Source: Candidatus Sumerlaea chitinivorans (GTDB lineage: Bacteria; Sumerlaeota; Sumerlaeia; Sumerlaeales; Sumerlaeaceae). From it: 64,000 bases of DNA. The stretch lies in NCBI GenBank assembly GCA_003290465.1, contig CP030759.1, positions 3,225,106-3,289,105 of the forward strand. Reading direction: 5' to 3'. Below the pieces are notes generated by a model. That model searched no databases. It saw only the letters and a program-made list of their open reading frames with translations, and was not told the origin of the DNA. The translations under genes and the position numbers were made by a program. Positions 47,083 through 57,179 of the stretch are shown in pieces (positions within the stretch are counted from its first letter, which is position 1; every line of letters begins with the position of its first letter).

Positions 47083-48375
47083 CTATTCCCGCTCGATGTG
47101 AAGTTTCAGGAAGTGGGTCGCGCACGAAATGCACGGGTCGTAATTGCGCACGGCCTGCTCGCACACCCACGTCAGCTTCTCATCGGAAAGATTCATGTGA
47201 CGCGGCACGAAGTTTTGCAGGTCGAGTTCAATTGTGCGCTGGTTTTGAGCCGTCGGCGGCACAATGCGCGCGTCCACGATAAGCCCTTCGTCGTTGATGC
47301 GGTAGCGATGGTAAAGAATGCCCCGCGGTGCCTCCGAGCAGCCGTGTCCGATACCGGCGCGCGGATGTGTGTCCACGTATGGGCGATCGGGCGGTTCGTA
47401 CTGCTCGAGGATCCGCAACGCCTCGTAGCACGCAAACACCATTTCCACACAACGGATGACAATGCTCTTGAAGGGGTTGCGACACACAGGCTCGAGCCCT
47501 GCTTCTTTCGCGGCCTCTTGGGCCACGGGCGGGAGCTTATCGAAGTTCAGGCTGTATCGCGCGTTCGGCCCGACGAAGAAGGCTCCGCGTTTCACGATTC
47601 GCGCATGGAGGGCGTTCGAATGTGCAACGTGCTCTTCGACAATGTGCTCAGTGAATTCCGCAATTGAAATGTCCAAGCCTTTGTTTGAGACGAGCCGCCC
47701 TTCGCACAGAGGGTATTCGTCTGGATGCCGCAGCGCCACAAATTCGTAGTCTTGCTCAAAATCTGGGAAGGGCAACTTGGCGGTAAACGCCACGCTCTTG
47801 AGGGAGGCTTCGAGTGCCCATTTGAGTTTCTCGATTAGAGGGGCGAACTCGCGCTTCGTTGGCACGCGATAGAAGCCCCCAACGCGAACGTTGATCGGGT
47901 GAACCTCACGTCCGCCCAGCACCTGCACAATCTCGTTCCCGATTTTTTTGAGTTCGAGCGCCATCTTCACGACGTCCGGATGGTCCTTCGCCATTTGGAT
48001 TGCATCCTCATAGCCAAGGAAATCCGGCGCATGGAGCATGAAGACGTGGAGAGCGTGGCTCTCGATCCATTCGCCGCAGTAGAGTAAGCGACGCAGCGCG
48101 CGGAGTTGTCCACCAACCTTCACGCCACATGCGTTCTCCATGGCGTGGACCGAACTCATCTGGTACGCGACCGGGCAGATCCCGCAGATTCGGGCCGTGA
48201 TATCGGGCGCCTCGGTGTAGCGCCGGCCGCGGAGGAAGGCCTCGAAAAACCGCGGTGGCTCATAGATCTTGAGCTTTACGTCGGCGACTTGGCCGTTGCG
48301 AATCTTAACATAGATGGCGCCCTCTCCCTCGACACGGGCGAGCGCATCGACTTTGATGACACGGTTACTTTTCAT
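47083..48375 (-). CDS. hydA: NiFe hydrogenase large (alpha) subunit, group 3b/sulfhydrogenase type
   Basis: 430 aa from ATG 48375; the longer frame is the overlap with hydD. The two Ni-Fe ligand pairs are intact: [11 protein letters not shown] in the first third and DPCISCATH near the C-terminus, each supplying Cys-x2-Cys. A 9-residue tail after the final His is the peptide usually removed on maturation. The subunit oxidises H2 or reduces protons in the cytoplasm with electron transfer to HydD, HydG and HydB. Its start overlaps the hydD stop by 11 nt. Maturation genes (hyp) and the endopeptidase are not in the window. Confidence 0.95.
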   Translation of the reverse strand: MKSNRVIKVDALARVEGEGAIYVKIRNGQVADVKLKIYEPPRFFEAFLRGRRYTEAPDITARICGICPVAYQMSSVHAMENACGVKVGGQLRALRRLLYCGEWIESHALHVFMLHAPDFLGYEDAIQMAKDHPDVVKMALELKKIGNEIVQVLGGREVHPINVRVGGFYRVPTKREFAPLIEKLKWALEASLKSVAFTAKLPFPDFEQDYEFVALRHPDEYPLCEGRLVSNKGLDISIAEFTEHIVEEHVAHSNALHARIVKRGAFFVGPNARYSLNFDKLPPVAQEAAKEAGLEPVCRNPFKSIVIRCVEMVFACYEALRILEQYEPPDRPYVDTHPRAGIGHGCSEAPRGILYHRYRINDEGLIVDARIVPPTAQNQRTIELDLQNFVPRHMNLSDEKLTWVCEQAVRNYDPCISCATHFLKLHIERE

Positions 48376-49156
48376 AAGCCTCACTTTGCCTCCTGAATGC
48401 ATCGGCGTAGGCGTTGAATCCGCGATAGAGGCGGACGATATCGGGTTTGGGGATTTGGAGCGAATCGCGCATCCACTCGCTGAGTGAGTAGGTGTTGGGC
48501 GATTCTTTCGGACCAAAGCAGCCGTAGCAGCCACGATTGTACGATGGGCACAACGCGTTGCACCCCGCTTGAGTCACCGGACCCAAACATGGCGTGCCGT
48601 GGCTGACCATGACGCACACCGTCCCACGACGTTTGCACTCCACACACGTCGCATAATTTGGGATGTTTGGCTTGCGGTGGTTGAGCAGAGCGCTGACCAC
48701 TTCCACTAAGTGGTATTTGTTTACCGGACAGCCCCGCAGCTCGAAATCCACAAATACGTGGTCGGTGATTGGCGTGCTTTTGTTGAGCGTCTGGATGTAT
48801 TGCGGGGAGGCATATACGGCGCTAATGAAATCCTTCACGTTAGCGAAATTCCGCAGGGCTTGAATCCCTCCCGCTGTGGCACACGCCCCGATTGTGATAA
48901 GAAAGCGGGATGCGCGTCGAATCTGCTGGATTCGCTCTGCATCGTGAGGGGTTGTAATGGAGCCTTCGACCATGGCGACGTCGTACGGCCCCTTCACCAC
49001 GGCGCGAGATGCCTCGAGGAAGTTTGCAATCTCGACGGCGCCGGCAATGTCCAACAACTCATCTTCGCAATCGAGCAGGCTCAACTGGCAACCGTCGCAC
49101 GACGCGAACTTGAACACCGCAAGCTTTGGCCTTTTTGCTTTCTTGGTGCTTGGCAT
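48365..49156 (-). CDS. hydD: NiFe hydrogenase small (delta) subunit
   Basis: 263 aa from ATG 49156 (GGGAGG upstream). The proximal FeS cluster ligands start at [13 protein letters not shown], followed by IGACATAGG and [10 protein letters not shown]. Medial and distal clusters are supplied by [11 protein letters not shown] and [27 protein letters not shown]. It passes electrons from HydA to the flavoprotein subunits. No Tat signal is present, consistent with a cytoplasmic group 3 enzyme. It starts 4 nt after the hydG stop. Confidence 0.95.
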   Translation of the reverse strand: MPSTKKAKRPKLAVFKFASCDGCQLSLLDCEDELLDIAGAVEIANFLEASRAVVKGPYDVAMVEGSITTPHDAERIQQIRRASRFLITIGACATAGGIQALRNFANVKDFISAVYASPQYIQTLNKSTPITDHVFVDFELRGCPVNKYHLVEVVSALLNHRKPNIPNYATCVECKRRGTVCVMVSHGTPCLGPVTQAGCNALCPSYNRGCYGCFGPKESPNTYSLSEWMRDSLQIPKPDIVRLYRGFNAYADAFRRQSEAYEK

Positions 49157-49160
49157 TTGC

Positions 49161-49997
49161 TTATACCTCCCGCTTTCCGAACAGTTCCTCGATGTGGTCG
49201 AAGCGATAAACTGGTCCATTCTTGCATACGAAGGTCGGGCCGATCTGACAGTGACCGCACAGGCCAATGCCACACTTCATGTTGCGTTCCATGGAGATGT
49301 AGATTCTGTCGTTTGTCAGACCGCGCTTCTGAAGCTCTTGGACCGTGAACCGCATCATGATTTCTGGCCCGCACACAAATGCGGTCGTGCTCAGTGGGTC
49401 GAAGGGAGCTTTCGGGATCAGCGCCGTTACGACCCCCACGTTGCCCCGCCAATCGCCGGTGGCGCGGTCAACGGTCACATAGACTTCCATATCGAACTGG
49501 GCACGCCACTGCTTGAGCTCTTTTTGGTAGAGGATGTCGTTTGGGCTTCGCGTTCCGTAAAGAAGAACGATTTTGCCGAACTTCTCTCGGTTCGCAATGA
49601 GCTGATACAATGCCGGACGCAGGGGAGCTAAACCGATGCCGCCCGCGACGATGACGACATCGTTCCCCGCTGCCTCTTCTACTGGCCAAGCCGTGCCAAA
49701 AGGGCCTCGCACACCAAGGTAGTCGCCCTTGCGCAGTTGGCGCATGGCTTTCGTCACCAAGCCCACTTCGCGCGTCGTATGCGTTAGCCCCTTTGGTGAT
49801 GTGGGATCGCCGCTAATCGAGATCGGAACTTCTCCCACGCCAAACACGTAAAGCATGTTGAATTGTCCCGGCAAGAAAGCGAACGGCTTTGCGCCGTCTA
49901 CAGCGTCGAGCTCGAGTGTGAACGTGTCATGGGTTTCTTGGATGAATCGGCGAACCCGGAACGGCCTTGGCAGCATGGGATCAATCCACTCGCTCAT
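49161..49997 (-). CDS. hydG: Hydrogenase gamma subunit, FAD/NAD(P)-binding oxidoreductase
   Basis: 278 aa. The FAD-binding barrel has [13 protein letters not shown] and ISISGDPTS. An NAD(P)-binding half follows with [16 protein letters not shown] and [11 protein letters not shown]. The C-terminal 2Fe-2S loop is [18 protein letters not shown] with a fourth Cys later. It links HydD electrons to NAD(P), as in ferredoxin-NADP reductase-like and dihydroorotate-dehydrogenase electron-transfer subunits. It is the third gene of the operon. Confidence 0.94.
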   Translation of the reverse strand: MSEWIDPMLPRPFRVRRFIQETHDTFTLELDAVDGAKPFAFLPGQFNMLYVFGVGEVPISISGDPTSPKGLTHTTREVGLVTKAMRQLRKGDYLGVRGPFGTAWPVEEAAGNDVVIVAGGIGLAPLRPALYQLIANREKFGKIVLLYGTRSPNDILYQKELKQWRAQFDMEVYVTVDRATGDWRGNVGVVTALIPKAPFDPLSTTAFVCGPEIMMRFTVQELQKRGLTNDRIYISMERNMKCGIGLCGHCQIGPTFVCKNGPVYRFDHIEELFGKREV

Positions 49998-50009
49998 CGC
50001 TTCTCCTCC

Positions 50010-50474
50010 TCACTTCTTCTTTGTCCCATAGAGGTCGAGCAGTTGGAGCCGCGTAGCCTCAAGGCGAGCTGCCATCACTAACGTGAACCGCTTGAGCAAC
50101 TCGTAGCCGAGGTCGTGATCCTGTTCACATTTGGAACGCAGACAGGCTCCGTCGAGAGCGATTGCACGGGTGAGCTCGATCGCCCTTGCATCGAAGCGCC
50201 AGCGGTAGGGCGGAATGAGCCACGACCACCCCAGAACGTCGCCTTCGTCCAGCGTATCCACGATAATTGGCCCAACACCGGGCCCAGCAATTTCGATCGC
50301 AACCTTGCCGTGGCGAATCAGGTAAAACTTGTCAGCCGACTCGCCTTCTCGAAAGATGTATTTCCCGGCATCGAAGCGCACGTTGGACGCACATGAAACC
50401 AACAAGTTGAGATCGCGCTTCGGAAGGTTTTCGAAGAACTTGTGTTCAGCGAGATAGCGCTCAAGAGTTTCCAT
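50010..50474 (-). CDS. Cyclic-nucleotide-binding domain protein without DNA-binding domain
   Basis: 154 aa from ATG 50474. The cNMP-binding barrel is clear: GKYIFREGESADKFYLIRHGKVAIEI, then DTLDEGDVLGWSWLIPPYRWRFDARA and a C-terminal helix. The phosphate-cassette Arg position is occupied by FDARAIE rather than a canonical RxAS, so ligand identity is open. A Crp-type HTH is absent because the protein ends soon after the barrel. It lies between hydB and hydG in a tight operon (5-nt and 12-nt gaps), so it is probably a regulatory or assembly subunit of the hydrogenase. Confidence 0.9.
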   Translation of the reverse strand: METLERYLAEHKFFENLPKRDLNLLVSCASNVRFDAGKYIFREGESADKFYLIRHGKVAIEIAGPGVGPIIVDTLDEGDVLGWSWLIPPYRWRFDARAIELTRAIALDGACLRSKCEQDHDLGYELLKRFTLVMAARLEATRLQLLDLYGTKKK

Positions 50475-50479
50475 GCTCC

Positions 50480-51625
50480 TCACTCCTTTCCTGCAGCTAC
50501 GGTTTGGCGCATCTGGCGCGCCTCTTCCGTGATATCAATTCCGACTGGGCACCACGTGATGCAGCGGCCGCACCCCACGCATCCGAACGTCCCGAACTGA
50601 TCCACCCATGATGCCAACTTGTGAGTCATCCACTGGCGATAGCGCGACATCGTGGACTGCCGAACACTTCCCCCGTGAATGTAGGAGAAATCGAGGTTGA
50701 AGCACGAGTCCCACCGCCGCCAGCGTTCCGCATGATTGCCCACGAGATCGGTGGTATCCTCAACCGTCGAGCAGAAACACGTTGGGCACACCATCGTGCA
50801 GTTGGCACAGGCAAGGCAGCGGTCCGCGATCGCCTCCCACCGTGGGTGTTCGAGGTTCGAAAGAAGAAGGTCTCTGAGCCCCTCTGTCTCAAGCTGTCGA
50901 GTGATCCGCCCAGCGGCTTCGCGCGTCACGGCTTCGGCCTCTTTGCGGTCCTCTTCGGTAGCTGGTTGGGTAGGAAGCTTACGCAAGAGCTCGACCCCGC
51001 GCACCGAACCCGACTCAAGGAGGAAACGGTGTTTGCCATCCGTGAGGAGTTCGGTGAGGGCGATGTCAAATCCCGCCAAAGCACGTGGGCCGGTTTTCAT
51101 TGAAGTGCAGAAACACGTGCCTGCCGGTTCCGCGCAATTGACGGCGATGATCAAAGCTGCGTGGCGCCGGCCTTGATATACGGGATCCACATACTTCGTC
51201 CCCTTAAAAATCGTGTCTTGAATTGCAATTGCTTGCAACTCGCAGGGGCGGACCCCAAGAAACGCCATTCGCGGAGGCTCTTCTTGGTCAGGAATAATCT
51301 GAAAACCTGTGCGGTTTTTCACAGCTCGCCACATTCGCAGGTGGGGCGGAAACAAAAAACGCTTCCACGAATGGGGGCCGACTACATAGCCAAACAGCGC
51401 CTGATCCGAGCGCCGGCGGAGGCGGTACTTGCCCGGCTCCTGCAGGTCCCCCCATCCAGCCGGAAGGTCATCTGGCGAGTTAATCTCGTCGTACACAATG
51501 GCCCCATCCTGGACGGTCGGGCCGATAATCTTATATCCCTCTGCGCGAAGCGCGTCAAAAAGTGCCCCAAAATTCTCGCGCAGCAGAACCACACTTTCGC
51601 CGCTTTTCAATTTTGATCCAGGCAT
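50480..51625 (-). CDS. hydB: Hydrogenase beta subunit, 4Fe-4S dicluster protein
   Basis: 381 aa. Two cluster loops are visible in the C-terminal half: CLACANCTMVCPTC and CVGCGRCITWCPVG. Further Cys pairs lie in RPCELQAIA and TCFCTSMKTG. Homologs are the beta subunit of sulfhydrogenase and the AsrA-type anaerobic sulfite reductase subunit. It relays electrons between HydG and outside acceptors. It is the first gene of the operon; its upstream region contains the GC-rich hairpin at 51698-51730. Confidence 0.94.
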   Translation of the reverse strand: MPGSKLKSGESVVLLRENFGALFDALRAEGYKIIGPTVQDGAIVYDEINSPDDLPAGWGDLQEPGKYRLRRRSDQALFGYVVGPHSWKRFLFPPHLRMWRAVKNRTGFQIIPDQEEPPRMAFLGVRPCELQAIAIQDTIFKGTKYVDPVYQGRRHAALIIAVNCAEPAGTCFCTSMKTGPRALAGFDIALTELLTDGKHRFLLESGSVRGVELLRKLPTQPATEEDRKEAEAVTREAAGRITRQLETEGLRDLLLSNLEHPRWEAIADRCLACANCTMVCPTCFCSTVEDTTDLVGNHAERWRRWDSCFNLDFSYIHGGSVRQSTMSRYRQWMTHKLASWVDQFGTFGCVGCGRCITWCPVGIDITEEARQMRQTVAAGKE

Positions 51626-52051
51626 GCACGACCCATCCTTTCCGAGAATGAGTTAGAGTACCAAGTTAGTACGGAGTTCCGCAAGCTGAAAGCGTAAGCG
51701 CCCTGCAGCCGTTGTCCAGCTGCAGGGCGCGCCGTGCTTCTCCTCACCGCACTACCACTTAACTTTTTGCGTTGCGGAATGCTGCACGTCATTGCTGTGC
51801 AATCCCTCTCCGCACTTTTGGATTTTCTACTTGTGAATTCTTTCACGAAATAATCTGCGGAATTTCAACAAAAATCTACAATCCGTAATGCTGCTGACAA
51901 ATTGCGTCCAGATGTTGAGACAATCCGCCCCGCGCAAATGAAAAGATTGTTGAGCTGAATCGCCCATGCGAAACCCGCGGGTTGAGATGTTGCGGGAGGG
52001 TGGGAGGATACTTGCCCCCGGCTTTCGTCATCGCACACTGGATCGCGCCCG
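51626..52051. other. Leader/intergenic region upstream of hydB
   Basis: About 425 nt between the glycosyltransferase stop and hydB, both minus. It contains a perfect 11-bp stem GCGCCCTGCAG / CTGCAGGGCGC (51698-51708 and 51720-51730). The rest has an AT-rich segment (51770-51900) suitable for a promoter of the hydrogenase operon. No gene is supported. Confidence 0.6.
51698..51730. repeat. GC-rich hairpin in the hydrogenase operon leader
   Basis: Perfect 11-bp inverted repeat with an 11-nt loop, ~73 nt before the hydB ATG on the minus strand. No T-run follows on the minus strand. If the hydrogenase promoter lies further upstream, this is a 5'-UTR stem; otherwise it could be a protein-binding site. 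Confidence 0.6.
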
Positions 52052-53056
52052 TTAAGCTACGAAAACGTAATCCGCCAATTCTGCCCATCCATGGCTATCC
52101 AGCCACTCGCGAATCTGGGGGCGAGCCTCGCCGACGCCTACGGCGATCACGCAGAACCGGCCCTTGGGGGCGCCAAGTGTCTCTGGCTCTACCACCGCGA
52201 TGCCGTGGATGCGTTGCCCAATTTTTCTTGGGTCAATATCCACCAGAAGTTCCGGCTTGCGCTCGGGCGGCCAAGCGCGAAGCCACTGTTTTCCCACCAA
52301 ACCCGCTCCCCACTGCACCAAGCGTTTGCGCAATAGCATTGGAGCTTGCAGAAGGTAGTGCATTTTGCACGCCAAAAAGGCTTCCGGGGCGTAGTGCGGA
52401 TCGCGTCGCGAGAGGCGATGGGGTGAATCGCGCCAACGTAGAATGGGGGGAGGCGGCGTGGTGGTTAGCTCGTATCCATTCAGCCAGAAACGCAGCAGAA
52501 GGTCATAATCCTCAGGCCATGGCCTTGACTCGTAGCCCCCAACGGCCCGAAACGCGGACCCTCGCATGAGGAAGGTGGGGTGAGCGAGCGGGCATTCCAC
52601 GAAGAGATTGCGAGCGATTTCCTCTGGGCTGTCCAGCGAGTTGAGCCATGCGGAATAGCGGCGTCGGCCCTCGCCCACTTCGCCAAAGTCTTCCACGCGC
52701 CCACCGCAGACCGCTGCTCGTGGGTTATCTTGCAACGCGGCGATTTGTCGCTCGAGCCGATCGGGGAGTGCTATGTCGTCGGCGTCCATTCGCGCCAAGT
52801 ATTCTCCTCGGGCATGCATTGCGGCGATTCGGAGCGCAGAGGTGATCCCATCTCCACCCGCCCGGTGTACCTTGATGCGGGGATCCTGCCTCGCATACCG
52901 GTGAGCGATTTCGGGTGTGCCGTCCACCGAACCGTCATTCACCAAAACCAGTTCCCAATTGACCCACGTTTGTGCCAAGATGCTCTCGAGGGCGTCGCCA
53001 AGGGTCGCCTCCGCGTTACGTGCCGGTAACAGAATGCTGATGAGTGGTTCTTGCAC
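52052..53056 (-). CDS. Family 2 glycosyltransferase with C-terminal Rossmann-like domain
   Basis: 334 aa, GTG start, no strong ribosome site. The GT-A core has ISILLPARNAEATL, VNDGSVDGT, metal-binding ARMDADDIALPDRL and a likely catalytic PWPEDYDLLLRFW. After residue ~240 a second domain begins with VQWGAGLVGKQW, a nucleotide-binding-like glycine motif, followed by LLVDIDPRKIG and VVEPETL. The transferase probably adds a sugar to surface glycan; the extra domain may sense or modify a sugar nucleotide. It stands alone between the hydrogenase operon and rny. Confidence 0.87.
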   Translation of the reverse strand: MQEPLISILLPARNAEATLGDALESILAQTWVNWELVLVNDGSVDGTPEIAHRYARQDPRIKVHRAGGDGITSALRIAAMHARGEYLARMDADDIALPDRLERQIAALQDNPRAAVCGGRVEDFGEVGEGRRRYSAWLNSLDSPEEIARNLFVECPLAHPTFLMRGSAFRAVGGYESRPWPEDYDLLLRFWLNGYELTTTPPPPILRWRDSPHRLSRRDPHYAPEAFLACKMHYLLQAPMLLRKRLVQWGAGLVGKQWLRAWPPERKPELLVDIDPRKIGQRIHGIAVVEPETLGAPKGRFCVIAVGVGEARPQIREWLDSHGWAELADYVFVA

Positions 53057-53425
53057 GGAGGACAGGATTCTTTCTCTATCCCGAGGGCGTCAAGCGCGTG
53101 TTCGGCTCGCGGACTTCGGAAAAGGCGATAGTTGCAAAGAATCACCGAGACAAAGCGGCTGAGCTTACTCTTCCCATCATGGCAAGTAAACCGATTCAGC
53201 AAAAAATTAGAACCAAAAAACGCCTTATTCGCCAAAAATTTCGGAATGGATTGCTGGTTTTCATTGTTTTGTTTATTGACTTCGTGTTGCGCGCATTTCG
53301 GTGCCACCGCAGCACTTTGATGCCGTAGCGCGAAGCCAGTCCGGCGCCCGGAGTGACTGTTCACCCATGCGTCGGACCGGAGGGTGGTTCTTTGACATTC
53401 AATAGAACGGAGGTGACTGACTCCC
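53057..53425. other. Intergenic region upstream of rny
   Basis: About 370 nt between divergent genes, AT-rich in its middle (53190-53290), where the promoter of rny is expected. GGAGGTGA at 53409-53416 is a near-consensus ribosome site for rny. No gene supported. Confidence 0.55.
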
Positions 53426-54997
53426 ATGCCTTTGGGAACGATTCTGGTGACCGCCGCCGTGACACTGGTTGTTGTGCTTCTGGTTGGCGGTGGTCTCGTA
53501 TGGTTCCTCGCAAAACGGATGGGAGTGCAGATCAGCTCAGCCCACCAAGCTGCCCAGCAGGCGTTGGAGGAAGCCCGCAAAGAAGCCGAGACGATTCGCA
53601 AGGAAGCTGAGATCGAAGCCAAAGAGCTCATCTTCCAGCGAACAAAACAAGCCGAAAAGGAAGCTCAGCGACGGCGAGCCGAACTGGATCGCATCGAAAA
53701 TCGGCTACGAAATAAAGAGCGGATTCTTGATCAGAAGATCGAAAGCTTCGAGCGGCGCGAGAAGGCTTTAGCCGACAAGGAGCAGACGCTTCAGGCAAAG
53801 CTTGAATCCATCGAGAAGCGCGAAGCGCAGCTCGAAGAGATGGAAAACGCTCTGCGCCGCAAGGCTGAAGAGATTAGTGGCTTGAGCGCTGAAGAAGCCA
53901 AACGCTACCTCCTCGAGAGTCTGGAGAACGAGGTGAAGCAAGAGGCTGCGGCGATCATCCGGCGGGTTGAAAACGAAACCAAGGAGATCGCCGAACGCAA
54001 AGCGCGCCAAATCATCACGTTGGCCATCCAGCGGTGCGCGACGGAGCAGGTGACGGAGAGTACCTGCTCAGTGCTCACGCTTCCGTCGGACGAGCTGAAA
54101 GGGCGTATCATTGGTCGCGAAGGGCGTAATATTCGGGCCCTCGAAGCGGCCACGGGTGTGAACCTCATCGTGGACGATACCCCCGAAGCGGTCGTCATTA
54201 GCTCCTTCGATCCGCTGCGGCGCGAGATTGCTCGTTTGGCGCTTGAGAAACTGATTGCCGACGGGCGAATCCATCCCGCGCGCATCGAAGAAGTCGTGAA
54301 GAAAACCGAGCGCGAGCTTCTGGAACATATTCGGCAAGAAGGCGAACAGGTCGCTTTTACACTCGGCATTGGCGACCTTCATCCCGAACTCCTCAAACTC
54401 TTAGGCAGGCTGAAATTCCGAACGTCTTATGGGCAAAATATCCTGATGCACTCGCAGGAAGTGGCAATCCTGTGCGGCAGCATGGCGGCCGAACTTGGAG
54501 CTGACATTCAGTTGGCAAAACGCGCCGGCCTGCTCCATGACATCGGGAAAGCCGTGAGCCACGAAATCGAAGGGACTCACGCGTTGATTGGGGCTGATCT
54601 GTGCAGAAAATACGGCGAAAGTGCACCCGTGGTGCATGCGATTGCCGCCCATCACAACGAGGAAGAACCTCGAACCATTGTTGCGGTTCTCGTGCAAGCC
54701 GCCGACGCCATCTCAGCGAGCCGGCCCGGTGCACGACGCGAAAGCTTGGAAGCTTACATCAAGCGGCTTGAGAAGCTTGAAGAAATCGCGAGTAGCTTCC
54801 CCGGCGTCGAAAAATCCTACGCTTTGCAAGCAGGACGAGAAATCCGCATCATGGTGGAGCCAGAGAAAATCAGCGATAACGATGCCGCTGTTCTGGCACG
54901 CGAGGTCACAAAACGCATCGAAAACGAAGTCCAATATCCCGGACAAATCAAGGTCACCGTTCTTCGCGAAACGCGAGTCGTGGAGTACGCAAAGTGA
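53426..54997 (+). CDS. rny: Ribonuclease Y
   Basis: 523 aa, the usual RNase Y length. An N-terminal membrane helix ([25 protein letters not shown]) is followed by a long charged coiled coil (~30-190). The KH domain has [15 protein letters not shown] and the HD domain has [10 protein letters not shown] and [12 protein letters not shown]. The protein ends in RVVEYAK, typical of the family. It is the membrane-anchored endoribonuclease that starts mRNA decay. Upstream GGAGGTGA supports strong translation. Confidence 0.97.
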   Translation: MPLGTILVTAAVTLVVVLLVGGGLVWFLAKRMGVQISSAHQAAQQALEEARKEAETIRKEAEIEAKELIFQRTKQAEKEAQRRRAELDRIENRLRNKERILDQKIESFERREKALADKEQTLQAKLESIEKREAQLEEMENALRRKAEEISGLSAEEAKRYLLESLENEVKQEAAAIIRRVENETKEIAERKARQIITLAIQRCATEQVTESTCSVLTLPSDELKGRIIGREGRNIRALEAATGVNLIVDDTPEAVVISSFDPLRREIARLALEKLIADGRIHPARIEEVVKKTERELLEHIRQEGEQVAFTLGIGDLHPELLKLLGRLKFRTSYGQNILMHSQEVAILCGSMAAELGADIQLAKRAGLLHDIGKAVSHEIEGTHALIGADLCRKYGESAPVVHAIAAHHNEEEPRTIVAVLVQAADAISASRPGARRESLEAYIKRLEKLEEIASSFPGVEKSYALQAGREIRIMVEPEKISDNDAAVLAREVTKRIENEVQYPGQIKVTVLRETRVVEYAK

Positions 54998-55583
54998 GCC
55001 GGCTCCTGTTCGACGACCGGAAACGACAGTGAACCCGTTGTGTTAGTCGTCGTTTTTGGTGCGAGCAGTCCCGGCCGACGCTTCCGCTGTGGGATAAATC
55101 ACGGAGTGATCCATCTTTCCGCGATTTTCCCGTTGGGGCTGCAGCTTAGACCAAGCCCACATTCCCCACGCGGACGTCGAAAAACTTCCATTGATTCCGG
55201 ACAAACACTCACCGCCCTGTCCTCAAGCTCTTGGGGGCAGGGCGGGTTGTTTTTGGGGCCGCGATTTCGCGCTCAAGGTTCTCCACGGCCAACGCGCCTG
55301 TGCTCTGTAAGCGGGAAGGTCTGAATGTGGCTGACGAAAGCGGCCAAGACACTTCTTGTGCTCGATGCGCGCAGAGGGCGAAGCAGAGCGTAGGAAGGCT
55401 TGCGCCCGTAGCCAGTATTTGCGAGTTCCCCTTCCCTCGCTTTTGGCTTTCGGCATCGGATCAAGGCAATGCGAGGGGGCGAAACGCTCTTACGTGATTC
55501 GTTTCAAGAGAACGCTGCGGCCGCCAAGTGGCCGCGCAATCGGACAGCCCTGCACTACTGGGTCGGCTGCGGATCTCCGAGTT
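54998..55583. other. Intergenic region after rny
   Basis: About 585 nt between convergent genes. It includes an intrinsic terminator (55211-55254) and otherwise no supported gene. Confidence 0.55.
55211..55254 (+). terminator. Intrinsic terminator downstream of rny
   Basis: Stem CCGCCCTG (55212-55219) / CAGGGCGG (55238-55245) with an 18-nt loop, followed by GTTGTTTTT. It lies 210 nt past the rny stop in the same orientation, so the transcript would have a long 3' end. Confidence 0.75.
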
Positions 55584-56963
55584 TTACAAGTCCGGCCAGA
55601 GCGTTGCGCGGACTTTTCCCGCCGCTAGCGTGGAGGTAGAGCTAAGATTGCCCTCGCCAGCGGCAGTGACTGTGATTTCGCCCTCGCCAGCGCGGAATTG
55701 GTAATCGCCGAGCTTGACCCACCGGTCATGGACTTTGCGTTGGTCCACCGTGCGCGATGAAACCCCGTCGGTATGGCGAACCGTGTAGAGCACTTTCGTG
55801 CGCGAATCGCGAGCGGGATAGCGCGCGCACACCTCATATTTCCCGTCCTTCGGCACGCCAAGTCGCCATGTAGCGCTTGGCGTCGTTTGCTGCGACGCCA
55901 CTGCGACGCGTGCCGTCACCCCGCTGGTTTCTTCGTCACTCCAAACGCCGGCGCAAGCAAACGATGTTCCGTCGTCGCTGTCGGTGACGATGCGAGTGGG
56001 CGGGAGGCCGACGCCGAGGCCTGTTTTTGCGATGAGGAGTTCCATAAACTCACCGAGTTGCGAACTGTCGTGCGGATCGGGATCTGAACTGTAGGGTAGG
56101 CAAAATGCGTTACTGAAGGCCGCCACAATGCACTCTTTGCCATTGGGTAAAACCACATAGGCGATGTCCTCAAGGGTGTCGTACGCCAAACCGGGTTTGT
56201 TGTAGTAGCGGCTGCCGGGCGGGAGTCCAAAACCCAACACACTGTTGGATTTCCAGCGGTCGTGATTGAGAAGCTCCATCATGTAGTCCCGAGCGTCGGG
56301 TTCGATTGCCCCTTTTACAATCTCCAACATGAGCGAGGCGCTGAGGCGGGGTTGCATGAGATTCTTGCCGAACACGTCCCGCGCCACCTTCTCGGCTCCC
56401 CGCGGCCATTCTCCGGAATTCGTGGGGTAAGTCTTGTGCAAAATCACTTGGTTTCCGAGCAATCCCCGCTCGTCCAGCCAGCGGGCTGTATAGCGACGGC
56501 GCTCAATCCACTCACTCCAGCGTGGGTCGGTCGTTGAAGTCAGATCGTCGATGTTCGGGGCGCTGGTGATCGCGTCTACCACCACACCCGTTTGAAAATT
56601 GTCCGATTTCTCGATCATTGGCCGGACAGCGTGGTCGAGGTGAGTGTAGGGCAAACCGTGTTCTCGGCACCAGTGCATTGCGGCGGCCATATAAGCAAGC
56701 TTGACGCAGCTTGCAGGGTAAGCGACCGCGTCGCCGTTGAAGCTTCCGCGTCGCCAGGAGCCATCCTCGGCGGGAATGAGAATGGTGGCATCCAGTCGGT
56801 CGAAGGGTTTGTTGCGCATGAACTCCGCGCGCGCTTCGGCAACTGCCGCGTCCAGCAGTGGGTCATCCACAATTTTGAATGCTCTCGTGTCCGCCCTCAA
56901 TGGTGTCCACATGCTCCCCGTAAGAACAAGTAACGAAGCGACCAACGCGTTCCGCCACGCCAT
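55584..56963 (-). CDS. Exported SxxK serine hydrolase (class-A beta-lactamase fold) with golvesin-like C-terminal domain
   Basis: 459 aa from ATG 56963, preceded by AAGGAG and opening into a signal peptide ending RAD. Class-A-type motifs are intact: SCVK at 85-88 in YPASCVKLAYM, SDN at 120-122, and KPG at 256-258 where KTG usually stands. The C-terminal ~125 residues resemble golvesin/Xly modules (YEVCARYPA, YTVRHTDG, WVKLGDYQF). It may be a beta-lactamase-like enzyme or peptidoglycan or ester hydrolase; the KPG variant and the added domain make drug resistance an uncertain role. It is the only catalytically complete member of this fold in the window. Confidence 0.87.
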   Translation of the reverse strand: MAWRNALVASLLVLTGSMWTPLRADTRAFKIVDDPLLDAAVAEARAEFMRNKPFDRLDATILIPAEDGSWRRGSFNGDAVAYPASCVKLAYMAAAMHWCREHGLPYTHLDHAVRPMIEKSDNFQTGVVVDAITSAPNIDDLTSTTDPRWSEWIERRRYTARWLDERGLLGNQVILHKTYPTNSGEWPRGAEKVARDVFGKNLMQPRLSASLMLEIVKGAIEPDARDYMMELLNHDRWKSNSVLGFGLPPGSRYYNKPGLAYDTLEDIAYVVLPNGKECIVAAFSNAFCLPYSSDPDPHDSSQLGEFMELLIAKTGLGVGLPPTRIVTDSDDGTSFACAGVWSDEETSGVTARVAVASQQTTPSATWRLGVPKDGKYEVCARYPARDSRTKVLYTVRHTDGVSSRTVDQRKVHDRWVKLGDYQFRAGEGEITVTAAGEGNLSSTSTLAAGKVRATLWPDL

Positions 56964-57179
56964 TTTGTGTAGTCTCCTTGAGTAGAGCTGCAAACGCCTC
57001 GACGCCAACCGGTTAGAATTGGCGAGTTGCGCACCACGCACTATTCGCTGGACTGCATACGTGGATGCTCGGCAGCCACCTCTTGTGCTCTCGCGGATCC
57101 AGGAGAGTTGTCAACAGAATCGCTTTCGAATACTTCTCAAGTGAATCACGCAACGTGACGGCGTGTGGCTTCAGGTAGC

